Source of the DNA: Actinoplanes sp. DH11
GTDB lineage: Bacteria; Actinomycetota; Actinomycetes; Mycobacteriales; Micromonosporaceae
NCBI RefSeq assembly: GCF_020873875.1
Contig: NZ_JAHWGU010000018.1
Location: 118,497-182,496, forward strand
DNA: 64,000 nucleotides
Direction: 5' to 3'
Below the pieces are notes generated by a model, which saw nothing but the letters and a program-made list of their open reading frames with translations, had not been told where the DNA came from and ran no database searches. Position 1 is the stretch's first letter. Every line of letters starts with the position of its first letter. Position numbers and translations under genes: made by a program. Positions 32,805 to 40,785 of the stretch are shown here, piece by piece.

Positions 32805-34049
32805 GTGGGGGCGTCGCTGACCGAGTACCGCTGGCTGTGGCCGTCCGCGCTGGTCGCGGATCCGTCCGGACCCGTGCCGGTCCGCCGTTCCACCCGGGAC
32901 TGGCTGGTGGACACGCTCTGTTTCGTCCTCGGCTTCGGGTTCACGTTGTTCGTCACGGCCGACATGCTCCAGGCCGATCCGAGCATCATGCAGGGCTGGG
33001 CGGGTACGCCACCCTGGCTGATCGGGCTCGACGGGGTGCTCAGCGGCATCGCCGGAATCGGCCTGTGGTGGCGCCGCCGGTTCCTGGCCCCCCTGGCGCT
33101 CTACCTGCTGGCCCTGAGCTTCTTCTCCCTCGCCAGTGGGGTGACGCTGCTGATCGTCGTGTTCACCATCGCCGTCCACCAGCGGTTCAGCGTCCTGGCC
33201 GCGTACATCGCTGCGGTGACCGGTGCCAACGCCGTCTTCTCCGCCTTCCGGGCGGAGACGGGCGACGGCTACTGGGAGACGTTCGGCTGGGGGAACGTGA
33301 TGGTGGTGATCGTGGCGCTCTGGGGGATGCTGATCCGGTCCCGGCGCCAATTGATCGTGAGCTGGCGGGAGCGCGCCGAGCGGGCCGAAACCGAGCAGCA
33401 GCTCCGTGTGGCCCAGGCCCGGGCGCTGGAGCGCACCCGGATAGCCCGCGAGATGCACGACGTCCTCGCCCACCGCATTTCGCTGCTCAGCCTGCATGCC
33501 GGGGCGCTGGAGTTCCGTCCGGACGCGCCGGCCGCGGAGATCGCCGGTGCGGCGGCGGTGGTGCGATCCAACGCCCATCAGGCGCTGCAGGACCTGCGGG
33601 CGGTGATCGGGGTGCTGCGCACCACCGATTCCAGCGAGGGCGACGCGCCGGAACGGCCGCAGCCCACGTTGAGCGCGCTGCCGGCGCTCGCGGACGAGTC
33701 CCGGTCGGCGGGCATCAAGGTGCGGATGAACGTGACCGCCGAACCCGACGCGGTGCCGATCGCGACCGGCCGGGCCGCGTACCGGATCATTCAGGAGGGC
33801 CTGACGAACGCGCGCAAGCATGCTCCCGGGGTTGCGGTGTCCGTGGCCGTCCGCGGGTCGGGGGCCGAGGGACTGACCATCGAGATCCGCAATCTGATTC
33901 CGGTGACCGTGCCGGAGGCGTCTATCCCGGGCACCGGGCTGGGCCTGATCGGTCTCACCGAGCGGGCCGCACTCGCGGGTGGCCGCCTCGCCCACGGACG
34001 GCACGGCAACGAGTTCGTCCTCTCCGCGTGGCTGCCGTGGGCGTCATGA
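32805..34049 (+). CDS. NarL-class sensor histidine kinase
   Basis: 414 aa. It starts at GTG 32805. Four or five membrane segments lie at about 30-165, then a coiled segment and a HisKA_3 dimerisation domain with REMHDVLAHRISLLSLHAGA (about residue 215; His is the phospho-acceptor). A HATPase domain follows with IIQEGLTNARKHAPG and GTGLGLIGLTERAALAGG. No large outer sensor domain is present, so it likely senses within the membrane. It overlaps the response regulator gene (ATGA). Given the divergent ABC exporter, drug or cell-envelope stress sensing is inferred. Confidence 0.9.
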   Translation: MGASLTEYRWLWPSALVADPSGPVPVRRSTRDWLVDTLCFVLGFGFTLFVTADMLQADPSIMQGWAGTPPWLIGLDGVLSGIAGIGLWWRRRFLAPLALYLLALSFFSLASGVTLLIVVFTIAVHQRFSVLAAYIAAVTGANAVFSAFRAETGDGYWETFGWGNVMVVIVALWGMLIRSRRQLIVSWRERAERAETEQQLRVAQARALERTRIAREMHDVLAHRISLLSLHAGALEFRPDAPAAEIAGAAAVVRSNAHQALQDLRAVIGVLRTTDSSEGDAPERPQPTLSALPALADESRSAGIKVRMNVTAEPDAVPIATGRAAYRIIQEGLTNARKHAPGVAVSVAVRGSGAEGLTIEIRNLIPVTVPEASIPGTGLGLIGLTERAALAGGRLAHGRHGNEFVLSAWLPWAS

Positions 34050-34726
34050 GCCCGGTGCGGGTCCTCATCGTCGACGACGATCCGCTGGTGCGCGCCGGGC
34101 TGTCGATGATCTTGTCGGGCGACGACGAGGTACGGGTCGTGGGGCAGGCCGGCGACGGCTCGGAGGTGCCCGCGGCGGTGGCGGAGCACCGGCCGGACGT
34201 GGTGCTCATGGACATCCGCATGCCCGGTGTGGACGGGCTGACCGCGACCGAACTGCTGCGCCAGCGGCCCGAGGCGCCCGAGGTCCTGGTGCTCACCACG
34301 TTCGACGCGGACGAGTTCGTGTTGCGGGCGTTGCGGGTCGGTGCCAGCGGCTTCCTGCTCAAGGACACGCCACCCGGTCAGATCAAGGCCGCGGTGCTAC
34401 GGGTGGCGCACGGCGAGGCCGCCCTCTCGCCGAGTGTGACCCGGCAACTGATCGCCCACGTGGCGGCCGGCTCGCGGCCCGAACCGGGGCGGGCGACGGA
34501 ACTGCTCGGGCGGCTCAGCGCCCGGGAGACGGAGGTGGCGCTGCTGATCGCGCGGGGTAGATCGAACGCGGAGATCTCCACCGAGCTCTACATGTCGGTG
34601 GCGACGGTGAAGGCGCATGTGTCACGGGTGCTCACGAAACTGGACCTGAACAACCGGGTGCAGGTGGCGCTGCTCGTGCACGATGCCGGACTGGCCGGAC
34701 CGGGCCGTCACTCGAAGAGCGAGTGA
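34046..34726 (+). CDS. LuxR/NarL-family response regulator
   Basis: 226 aa. The receiver domain has the acidic pair IVDDDP near the start, phospho-acceptor Asp in VVLMDIRMPG (about residue 54), and TTFD and KDT motifs. The C-terminal LuxR-type helix-turn-helix shows LSARETEVALLIARGRSNAE and VKAHVSRVLTKLDLNNR. It is the partner of the overlapping kinase gene. Its 3' end overlaps the convergent DUF6343 gene by 19 bp. Confidence 0.93.
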   Translation: MSPVRVLIVDDDPLVRAGLSMILSGDDEVRVVGQAGDGSEVPAAVAEHRPDVVLMDIRMPGVDGLTATELLRQRPEAPEVLVLTTFDADEFVLRALRVGASGFLLKDTPPGQIKAAVLRVAHGEAALSPSVTRQLIAHVAAGSRPEPGRATELLGRLSARETEVALLIARGRSNAEISTELYMSVATVKAHVSRVLTKLDLNNRVQVALLVHDAGLAGPGRHSKSE

Positions 34727-34974
34727 TCCCGGTTGCCCTCGGCCCGCTTGCGGGCCCGGCGGCGCATCTGCACGACCACGATGTCGACCGCGGCGGCGAC
34801 CGCCCAGGCGGCCAGCAGCCAGCCGGGCACGGTCCACCCCGCCCGGAACAGCAGGATCGACAGCACCGTGCAGACGACCAGGCCGAACGCGGCGAGGACG
34901 AGGCGCAGATTGAGCGGGCTGTACGGCTCCTCGACCGTTCCGCGGCGTCCTTGCGGCTGAGGTCCGATCGGCAT
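34708..34974 (-). CDS. DUF6343 family small membrane protein
   Basis: 88 aa with two hydrophobic segments (about 25-45 and 50-68) and a basic C-terminus (MRRRARKRAEG). The pattern SPLNLRLVLAAFGLV near the start matches the actinobacterial DUF6343 family, which has no known function. It overlaps the response regulator gene tail to tail. Confidence 0.7.
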   Translation of the reverse strand: MPIGPQPQGRRGTVEEPYSPLNLRLVLAAFGLVVCTVLSILLFRAGWTVPGWLLAAWAVAAAVDIVVVQMRRRARKRAEGNRDHSLFE

Positions 34975-35098
34975 GCGGGCAGGCTACCCGGAGGTGTGAG
35001 TGCCGAAACCCGACCCGTCATGATCGAGAACTTTCTATATCGCCGATCCGTTGTGGACGTAATGATGGGAGGCGGTCATACCGTTGATAGGAGGCCCC

Positions 35099-37501
35099 AT
35101 GCCACAGCCGGTCGCCGAGCGCCGCCTCGGTACGTGGCCGATCTTCGTCATCGCGGTCTCCGCCATGACACCGCTGACCGTCGTCGCGGGGGCCCTGCCC
35201 CTCGGGTACGGGCAGGTGGAGGAGAAAGGCATCCCGGTCGCGTACATGCTGGTCGCGGCGGTGCTCGGCGTCTTCGCGGTGGGGCTTGCCGCGATGGCAC
35301 GGCACGTTCCGAACAGGGGCGCCTTCTACGCGTACGCCGCAGCGGGTCTGTCCCGTCCCGCCGGCGTCGGCACCGCCTTCGTCGCGCTGCTCGCCTACAA
35401 CGCCATGCAGATCGGCCTGTACGGCGCCTTCGGCGTGGCCGCGCACAATGCGATGGCGATCTTGGGTGTGGAGATCTCCTGGGTGGTGTGGGCGCTGGTC
35501 GGCTGGGCGCTGATCGCCCTCCTGGGTCGCCTCAACATCGATTTGAACGCTCGTATCCTGACCGTCCTGGTCTGCGCCGAAGTGCTGATCGTGCTGATCC
35601 TCGACGCCGCCATGGTCACCCATCCGGCGGGCGGCACGATCTCTTTCGAGACACTCAACCCCGGCTTGATCGCCAGCGCGGGCGGGGTGGCGTTGCTGGT
35701 CGCCGCGGTGGCCGGCATGGTCGGCTTCGAGGCCCCCCTGGTGTACGCCGCCGAGGCTCGCGACCCCCGCCGCACCGTGTCCCGGGCGATCGCGCTGACC
35801 CTGCTCGTGGCGGCCGTGCTTTACGGCGGCACCGCGTGGGTGATGTCGGTCGTCGCCGGCCCCGACCAGATCGTCGCGATCGCCGGCGACCACCTCGACG
35901 ACCTGTTCTTCTTCCTGCCCGAACCGTACCTGCCGGCAGTCGTCATCGACCTGGCCCGCGTCTTCTTCGCGACCAGCCTGTTCGCCGCGATGCTGGCCTT
36001 CCACCACACCGTCGCCCGGTACGCGCTGACCGTCGCCCGTGAGGGCGTCCTGCCGTCGTCGCTGGCCCGCACCCGCGACGACGTTCCGGTGACCGCGTCC
36101 GTCGCCCAGTCCGGCCTGGCCCTCGGCGTGCTGCTGGTGTTCGCCCTGGCCGGCTGGAACCCGACCACCGACCTGTTCTTCTTCGGCACCGTTTCCGGCG
36201 GCCTCGGCGTCCTGATCCTCATGGTGATCGCGTCGATCGCTGTCGTCCGGTACTTCCGGCGCGGTGACCACGGCGAAACGCGCTGGCGCCGCGCTGTCGC
36301 ACCGTGGATCGCCACTGTCTTCCTGGTGATCATCCTGCTGCTCACGGTCGCGTCGTTCGGCATCCTGCTGGATTCGGACAACCTGGCGAAAGTCTGGTCA
36401 CCGCCGCTGGCGTTCCTCCTGCTCTACCTGGCGGGCGTGCGCTGGGGGAGAAAGTTGCGGCGGGAGCACCCGGAGGTGTACGCGGTGATCGGTACCGGAC
36501 AACCTCCGGAAGAGGTGCCGTCGCGGCCCGATGCCGCAGCCGGTGCGCCAGACCCAGCAGCCGGTGGGGCCGGCGCGGATGCCGGTGGGGCCGGAGGAGC
36601 AGCCGGTGCGACTGGCGCGGACGCCGGTGGGCCCGGATCGGATGCCGGTGTGTCTCCTCGTGAGGGGAGAGCGGTGGGTGAGGGTGAGAGATCGGGCGCG
36701 GGGAGCGTGGCAGCCAGACCGGCGGAGAAGACCAGTCCGCCGGCCGATGAGCCGATTCCCGGAACCGGCCGCGACGCAGGGTGGGATGTCGGCCGCGACA
36801 CTGACCGCGAAGCCGGCCACGACACTGACCGCGAAGCCGGCCACGACACTGACCGCGAAGCCGGCCACGACGCCGCGCCCGCATCCGGTTCGGCGCGCGC
36901 CGCTGCCGACGGTGTCATCGGGGCCGTCGGCGCGGCAAGCGATCAGTCGCCGCCGGCTGCTCGCAGGCGTGCGTCGGCGCCTCAGCGTCCGGTGCCGCCG
37001 GTCGAGGCTCCGGTGCCGCCGGTCGATGCCGGCGACACCTCCCGGGTGATCGCGGAGGCCGGCGAGGCGTCCACGGAGAACGGCACTTCGGGTACGCCGG
37101 CGCGGAGCGCACCGCAGCGCAGGGTGCCGCGAGCACGGCGATCGCCGGACCCGGTGGAGGGCGGTGGCCGGTCCGCGTCCGGCAATGCGGGGGGTGGTGA
37201 CCGGTCCGCGTCCGGCAGTGCGGGGGGTGGTGGCCGGTCCGCGTCCGGCAGTGCGGGGGGTGGTGTGTCCGGGGATCGGCAGGAAGAGGGCGGCGCGTCG
37301 GCGGCCGAGCCCGCGCCTGCCGGTGAGGCCGGACAGACCGGGGCGAAGCCGGCTGATCCGGCCGGCCCCGCGACGCCGGGACAGGGGCGCACGCGGATGC
37401 CACGGCAGCGATCCCCGCGCGGCCGGCGCCCGGAGAACCCGAACCCGGCGGACGTCGACCGCCCGGATGACTCAGGGGAGCAGGGTCGACCGCCCGGATG
37501 A
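35099..37501 (+). CDS. APC-superfamily permease with 300-residue repetitive tail
   Basis: 800 aa. ATG 35099 follows ATAGGAGG, an excellent ribosome binding site. Residues 1-450 form a 12-segment amino-acid/polyamine transporter (GTWPIFVIAVSAMTPLTVVAG, given in part; RHVPNRGAFYAYAAAGL; GFEAPLVYAAEARDPRRT). Most relatives stop soon after the last segment. Here residues about 475-800 are a hydrophilic Ala/Gly/Pro/Arg-rich tail with three DTDREAGH repeats and three RSASGSAGGG-like repeats. The stop codon lies in the second copy of a 31-bp tandem repeat. The transported substrate is unknown; the tail is predicted to be cytoplasmic and unstructured. Confidence 0.85.
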   Translation: MPQPVAERRLGTWPIFVIAVSAMTPLTVVAGALPLGYGQVEEKGIPVAYMLVAAVLGVFAVGLAAMARHVPNRGAFYAYAAAGLSRPAGVGTAFVALLAYNAMQIGLYGAFGVAAHNAMAILGVEISWVVWALVGWALIALLGRLNIDLNARILTVLVCAEVLIVLILDAAMVTHPAGGTISFETLNPGLIASAGGVALLVAAVAGMVGFEAPLVYAAEARDPRRTVSRAIALTLLVAAVLYGGTAWVMSVVAGPDQIVAIAGDHLDDLFFFLPEPYLPAVVIDLARVFFATSLFAAMLAFHHTVARYALTVAREGVLPSSLARTRDDVPVTASVAQSGLALGVLLVFALAGWNPTTDLFFFGTVSGGLGVLILMVIASIAVVRYFRRGDHGETRWRRAVAPWIATVFLVIILLLTVASFGILLDSDNLAKVWSPPLAFLLLYLAGVRWGRKLRREHPEVYAVIGTGQPPEEVPSRPDAAAGAPDPAAGGAGADAGGAGGAAGATGADAGGPGSDAGVSPREGRAVGEGERSGAGSVAARPAEKTSPPADEPIPGTGRDAGWDVGRDTDREAGHDTDREAGHDTDREAGHDAAPASGSARAAADGVIGAVGAASDQSPPAARRRASAPQRPVPPVEAPVPPVDAGDTSRVIAEAGEASTENGTSGTPARSAPQRRVPRARRSPDPVEGGGRSASGNAGGGDRSASGSAGGGGRSASGSAGGGVSGDRQEEGGASAAEPAPAGEAGQTGAKPADPAGPATPGQGRTRMPRQRSPRGRRPENPNPADVDRPDDSGEQGRPPG
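36797..36868. repeat. 24-bp tandem repeat in the permease tail
   Basis: Three exact 24-bp copies start at 36797, 36821 and 36845, each encoding DTDREAGH. The identity at synonymous positions points to recent expansion. A second in-frame array of roughly 30-33 bp units lies further on (about 37162-37265). Confidence 0.9.
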
Positions 37502-37546
37502 CTCAGGGGAGCAGGGTCGACCGACCGGATGACTGAGGGGAGCAGG
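37454..37546. repeat. 31-bp tandem repeat spanning the permease stop codon
   Basis: Three copies begin at 37454, 37485 and 37516; the first two are identical and the third has two changes. Each starts gtcgaccg and holds ggatgactcaggg. Because 31 is one more than a multiple of three, the TGA inside the unit is out of frame in copy 1 and in frame in copy 2, where it ends the permease at 37499-37501. Confidence 0.92.
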
Positions 37547-37894
37547 TTGGACGCGGAGCACCGCAGAGGTGTCCGATCTCAGCGCGGCCGATGTCGCAGG
37601 CACCGCCCGCAGTTGATGTGGAAGGTGCTGTCCGCGGCCGACGTGGCAGGTGCTGCCCAGGGAGCCGACATGGCCGCCGCCCGCGGTTGCTGTGGCGGAC
37701 CCGCCCGCGGTCGATCCGGAAGGCACTCCTGTGATCGCGAGGCCGGTCGATGTCGTTCGCTCGGCGCTGTGGCCGACCTGATGGGTCCGGCCGGACGCGA
37801 CGCCGTGTGGGGATTTTGGCCGGCGGTGTGACCGAACGGCATGTCCAGCCAGTCCTTCAGGCAGAAAGGGAGCCGACGACACCAGGAGCTGGCC
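37502..37894. other. 393-bp region of decayed repeats, no gene called
   Basis: After the 31-bp array there is a degenerate series of about 24-bp units (variants of gccgacgtggcaggtgctgcc) from about 37585 to 37740. Short frames are open on both strands, but none has a ribosome binding site and recognisable content. It looks like the frameshifted remains of more repetitive tail sequence, plus the promoter of the next gene. Confidence 0.5.
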
Positions 37895-38473
37895 GTGCCG
37901 GACCACTTGAAGGATTTGTTCGACCGAGTGCTCGACGATGAGCCGGTGCCCCCGGACGGAGATCTTGCGGGGCAGGCGATGGCTCAGGGCCGGGGTATCC
38001 GCCGGCGCCGTGGCCTGATCGTCGGCGGGTCTGTGGCGTCGGCCATCGTCGCGGTCGTCGTGGCGCTCAACCTCACGCCGGCGCCTGCCGGGCCCCCGCC
38101 GCAGGTGTCGGCCGCCGCGGCGCGGCTGGCGCAGGCGGAGCCGCAGTGCACCTGGCCGGTGCCCGACGACGCGACCGATGTCTCGATTTTTCTGCGGCAG
38201 GACGTCACCGAGCGGCAACGCACCGGGCTGCGGGACGCTCTGGACGGCGATCCGCTGGTCCGGAACCTGGTCTTCGAGACCCGGCAGGAGGCGTACGAGA
38301 AATTCAAGGTGTTGTGGCGCGACAGCCCTGACTTGGTTGCCGCCGTGGATGCGTCGCAGTTGCCCGAGTCGTTCCGGCTGGAGCTGACCACGCCGGCGCA
38401 GTACCCGGCGTTTGCCGCGAGATTCGCCGGCCGCGCCGGGGTCGAGGACCTGATCGGCGGGATGTGCCCGTGA
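37895..38473 (+). CDS. FtsX extracellular-domain-like membrane protein
   Basis: 192 aa. GTG 37895 is chosen because AGGAG lies six bases before it; an ATG at 37841 is in frame but has no such site. Residues 1-45 are cytoplasmic, one hydrophobic segment follows (about 45-63), and the outer domain (about 85-190) resembles the extracellular domain of the division protein FtsX: VSIFLRQDVTERQR, VRNLVFETRQEAYEKFK and PESFRLELTTPAQYPAF. The remaining FtsX membrane segments are absent. The sigma-factor gene overlaps it by four bases (GTGA), so the pair is coupled and this protein may act as a membrane sensor or anti-sigma factor. Confidence 0.8.
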   Translation: MPDHLKDLFDRVLDDEPVPPDGDLAGQAMAQGRGIRRRRGLIVGGSVASAIVAVVVALNLTPAPAGPPPQVSAAAARLAQAEPQCTWPVPDDATDVSIFLRQDVTERQRTGLRDALDGDPLVRNLVFETRQEAYEKFKVLWRDSPDLVAAVDASQLPESFRLELTTPAQYPAFAARFAGRAGVEDLIGGMCP

Positions 38474-39033
38474 ACGAACGCGTGGCGAACGTGGTGTCGT
38501 CCGATACGGGCTGGGGTTTCACCCGGCGGCACGAACGGGCCGCCCGGGACGAGGAGTTCACCGCGTTCGTGGCGGCCGCGACGCCCCGGTTGCGGCGTAC
38601 CGCGTATCTGATGTGCCGGGATTGGCACCTCGCTCAGGATCTCACCCAGCTGACCCTGGCCCGGATGTACGCGTCCTGGGGCCGGATCGGACGCAACGCC
38701 AACCTGGCGGCCTACAGCCGGCGGGTGCTGATGAACGCCGTCTTCGACCAGCGCAAACGGCGCAGCGGTGCCGAAGTGGTGCTCGCCGACCTGCCGGACC
38801 GTCCCGGCGACCCGGCAGGACCCACCGCGGAACTGCACGTCACGCTGATGCGCGCGCTGTCCACGCTGCCGGTACGGGACCAGGCCATCGTGGTGCTGCG
38901 GCACTGGGAGGACCACAGCGTCGACACTGTTGCCGAGATTCTGGGGGTCTCGGCCTCGGTGGTGAAGATGCGGAGCATGCGAGCGCTGGGCCGGTTGCGG
39001 GAACTGCTGGGCGAGGACTTCGTCCTGCAGTGA
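38470..39033 (+). CDS. SigE-family RNA polymerase sigma factor (ECF type)
   Basis: 187 aa. Region 2 (about 25-95) has RRTAYLMCRDWHLAQDLTQLTLARMYASW, shown in parts: AYLMCRDWHLAQDLTQ and LARMYASWGRI. Region 4 (about 115-180) has TLPVRDQAIVVLRHWEDHS and VAEILGVSASVVKMRSMRAL. This is the actinomycete SigE family (SigE70-type ECF). It overlaps the FtsX-like gene and is expected to be held or released by that membrane protein. GTG 38464 is an alternative start. Confidence 0.88.
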   Translation: MNERVANVVSSDTGWGFTRRHERAARDEEFTAFVAAATPRLRRTAYLMCRDWHLAQDLTQLTLARMYASWGRIGRNANLAAYSRRVLMNAVFDQRKRRSGAEVVLADLPDRPGDPAGPTAELHVTLMRALSTLPVRDQAIVVLRHWEDHSVDTVAEILGVSASVVKMRSMRALGRLRELLGEDFVLQ

Positions 39034-39291
39034 CCGATGGATGCTGGGGCGCGGCCGGCCGGAGGTGGCGGCACAGCGCGGGAGCATGAGCGTGCTGCCG
39101 GGGGTCGTAGGGCCTCCCGCTGTCCCGCCATGCGAAAGCCGTATGTTTTCGCGTCGGCGGCGATCACCGCTCGTGCCCGGCATTCACCGCGCGGCCCACC
39201 AGGCTCCGTGGTGTGTGCCGGCGGATTCGCTGGCCGGCCTGACCTGCCGAACCCCGTGGGTCAGGCCGCCGGCGAATCAACCGGCCGGGGA

Positions 39292-40464
39292 TCAGGGGCG
39301 GGACGGCCACAGCGGCTCGGCAGCGTACGCCTCGGCGTCTCGCATGGCTCTGAGCATGTTTCCCGCGGCAAGCTTCGACAGGTCGGGCTCGGACCAGCCG
39401 CGGGCCCGGAGCTCGTCGAACAGGCGGGGATAGCCGGAGACGTCCGACAGCCCTGCGGGGACGTCCGTCGTGCCGTCGAAGTCGCCACCCAGGCCGACGT
39501 GGTCGACGCCCGCCACCGCCCGCGCGTGATCGACATGGTCCGCCACCTGCGCGATCGTGGCGACGGGCTGGGGATGGGCGGCGAGCCAGGCGCGGAACGC
39601 GGGTTCGGCGGTGAGGTCGGGCAGGGGCGTCACCGGTACGGCTGCGGGATCCTCGCCGGGCCGCGGCGCGCGGGGCCATGCGTCGGTCATCGGAGGCAGG
39701 CCGCGCCGTCGCCACTCGGTTTCGGCCGCGGCGGCCCAGTCGCGGGCGGCGGCCGAGACGAAGAGGGACACGAAGGTCAGCTGGATCACGCCGCCGTTGC
39801 CGGGGAGCCGGGTGAGCACGTCGTCGGGGACGTTGCGGGGGTGGTCGGTGACCGCCCGGGCGCCGGAGTGCGAGAAGATCACCGGCGCGGCGGCCTCGTC
39901 CAGGGCGGCGTGCATGGTCACCGGCGCGACGTGCGACAGGTCCACGAGGACGCCGATGCGCTGCATCTCCCGTACGATCGCTCGCCCTTCGGCCGACAGG
40001 CCGCCCACCGTGGGTTCCTGAGCCGCCGAGTCCGCCCAGGCGGTGTGGTGGTTGTGGGTCAGAGTCACATAACGTACGCCCAGTCGGGCGAGCGACCGCA
40101 GCACGCCGGCCGACCCGGCGAGGCAGTGGCCGCCCTCGACGCCGATCAGGGACGCCACCCGGCCGGCCGCCATGATCCGCTCCACGTCGGCGGCGGTGTG
40201 GGCCAGCTCCAGGTCGCCCGGGTAAGCGGCGATCATGCGGTGCACCAGGTCGATCTGCTCCAGCGTGGCGGCCAGGGCCACCGGTTCGGGCAGGTCGGAC
40301 GGGACGTAGACGGACCAGAACTGGCCGCCCACCCCGCCGGCCCGCAGCCGTGGCAGGTCCGTGTGCAGCGGTGGGCGCGGGTGGTCGAGGCCGGCGACGC
40401 TCGAACCGTGCCAGCCGCGTAACCGCATCGGCAGGTCGTTGTGGCCGTCAATGATCAGCGTCAT
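39292..40464 (-). CDS. Membrane dipeptidase (peptidase family M19)
   Basis: 390 aa. Zinc ligands of the renal dipeptidase family are present: DGHNDLP at the start, GVEGGHCL (about residue 113, bridging Glu), FSHSGARAV with DHPRNVPDD (about 190-205), and GLGGDFDGT (about 325). The reaction is hydrolysis of dipeptides, often with D-residues. There is no signal peptide, so it is cytoplasmic despite the family name. ATG 40464 follows AAGGGGG. It is divergent from the GH26-like gene. Confidence 0.9.
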   Translation of the reverse strand: MTLIIDGHNDLPMRLRGWHGSSVAGLDHPRPPLHTDLPRLRAGGVGGQFWSVYVPSDLPEPVALAATLEQIDLVHRMIAAYPGDLELAHTAADVERIMAAGRVASLIGVEGGHCLAGSAGVLRSLARLGVRYVTLTHNHHTAWADSAAQEPTVGGLSAEGRAIVREMQRIGVLVDLSHVAPVTMHAALDEAAAPVIFSHSGARAVTDHPRNVPDDVLTRLPGNGGVIQLTFVSLFVSAAARDWAAAAETEWRRRGLPPMTDAWPRAPRPGEDPAAVPVTPLPDLTAEPAFRAWLAAHPQPVATIAQVADHVDHARAVAGVDHVGLGGDFDGTTDVPAGLSDVSGYPRLFDELRARGWSEPDLSKLAAGNMLRAMRDAEAYAAEPLWPSRP

Positions 40465-40785
40465 CCCCCTTGGCTACCGGCTGGCGGGTGCCGTGCGCAA
40501 GCGGCAGATGGGCGAGGACGTGCTTCGGGAACGAAACAGGCGGGCGGAGCGCGAGGAGAGCAGGGGCGAGGGAGCGGAGGGGCAAGGGGGCCGCCGGAAG
40601 CCCGGGGGAGGACTGCCGGCGGCGGCCAGAAGGGTCGGCTGGGCGGGGGGTGGGTTGAGGGTTCCGGAGAAAGAAGAGCCGCAACCTTGTCGCACCCGTT
40701 CCGGTACTGGACCCGCAACCGGCGACCTGGAATCTCTTTCACATGCCCGGCGGACATGCGCCGGACAAACGGGGGGGATTCAAGA
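40465..40785. other. Intergenic region with a polypurine tract
   Basis: This 321-bp stretch between two divergent genes contains no gene I can support. From about 40528 to 40680 the plus strand is unusually purine-rich (many gagg, gggga runs). The promoter and untranslated leader of the GH26-like gene occupy its right part. Confidence 0.55.

Noticed and set aside
27627..34049. A 2140-codon open frame on the plus strand crossing several genes
   Set aside because: It is open only because of high GC. It runs antisense through the metalloprotease and ABC exporter genes, has a repetitive Arg/Gly-rich translation, and only its last 414 codons (from 32805) are a real kinase.
37529..37831. A 100-codon plus-strand frame after the permease
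   Set aside because: The start lies in the third 31-bp repeat and the translation is Arg/Gly-rich without a motif; other frames are equally plausible.
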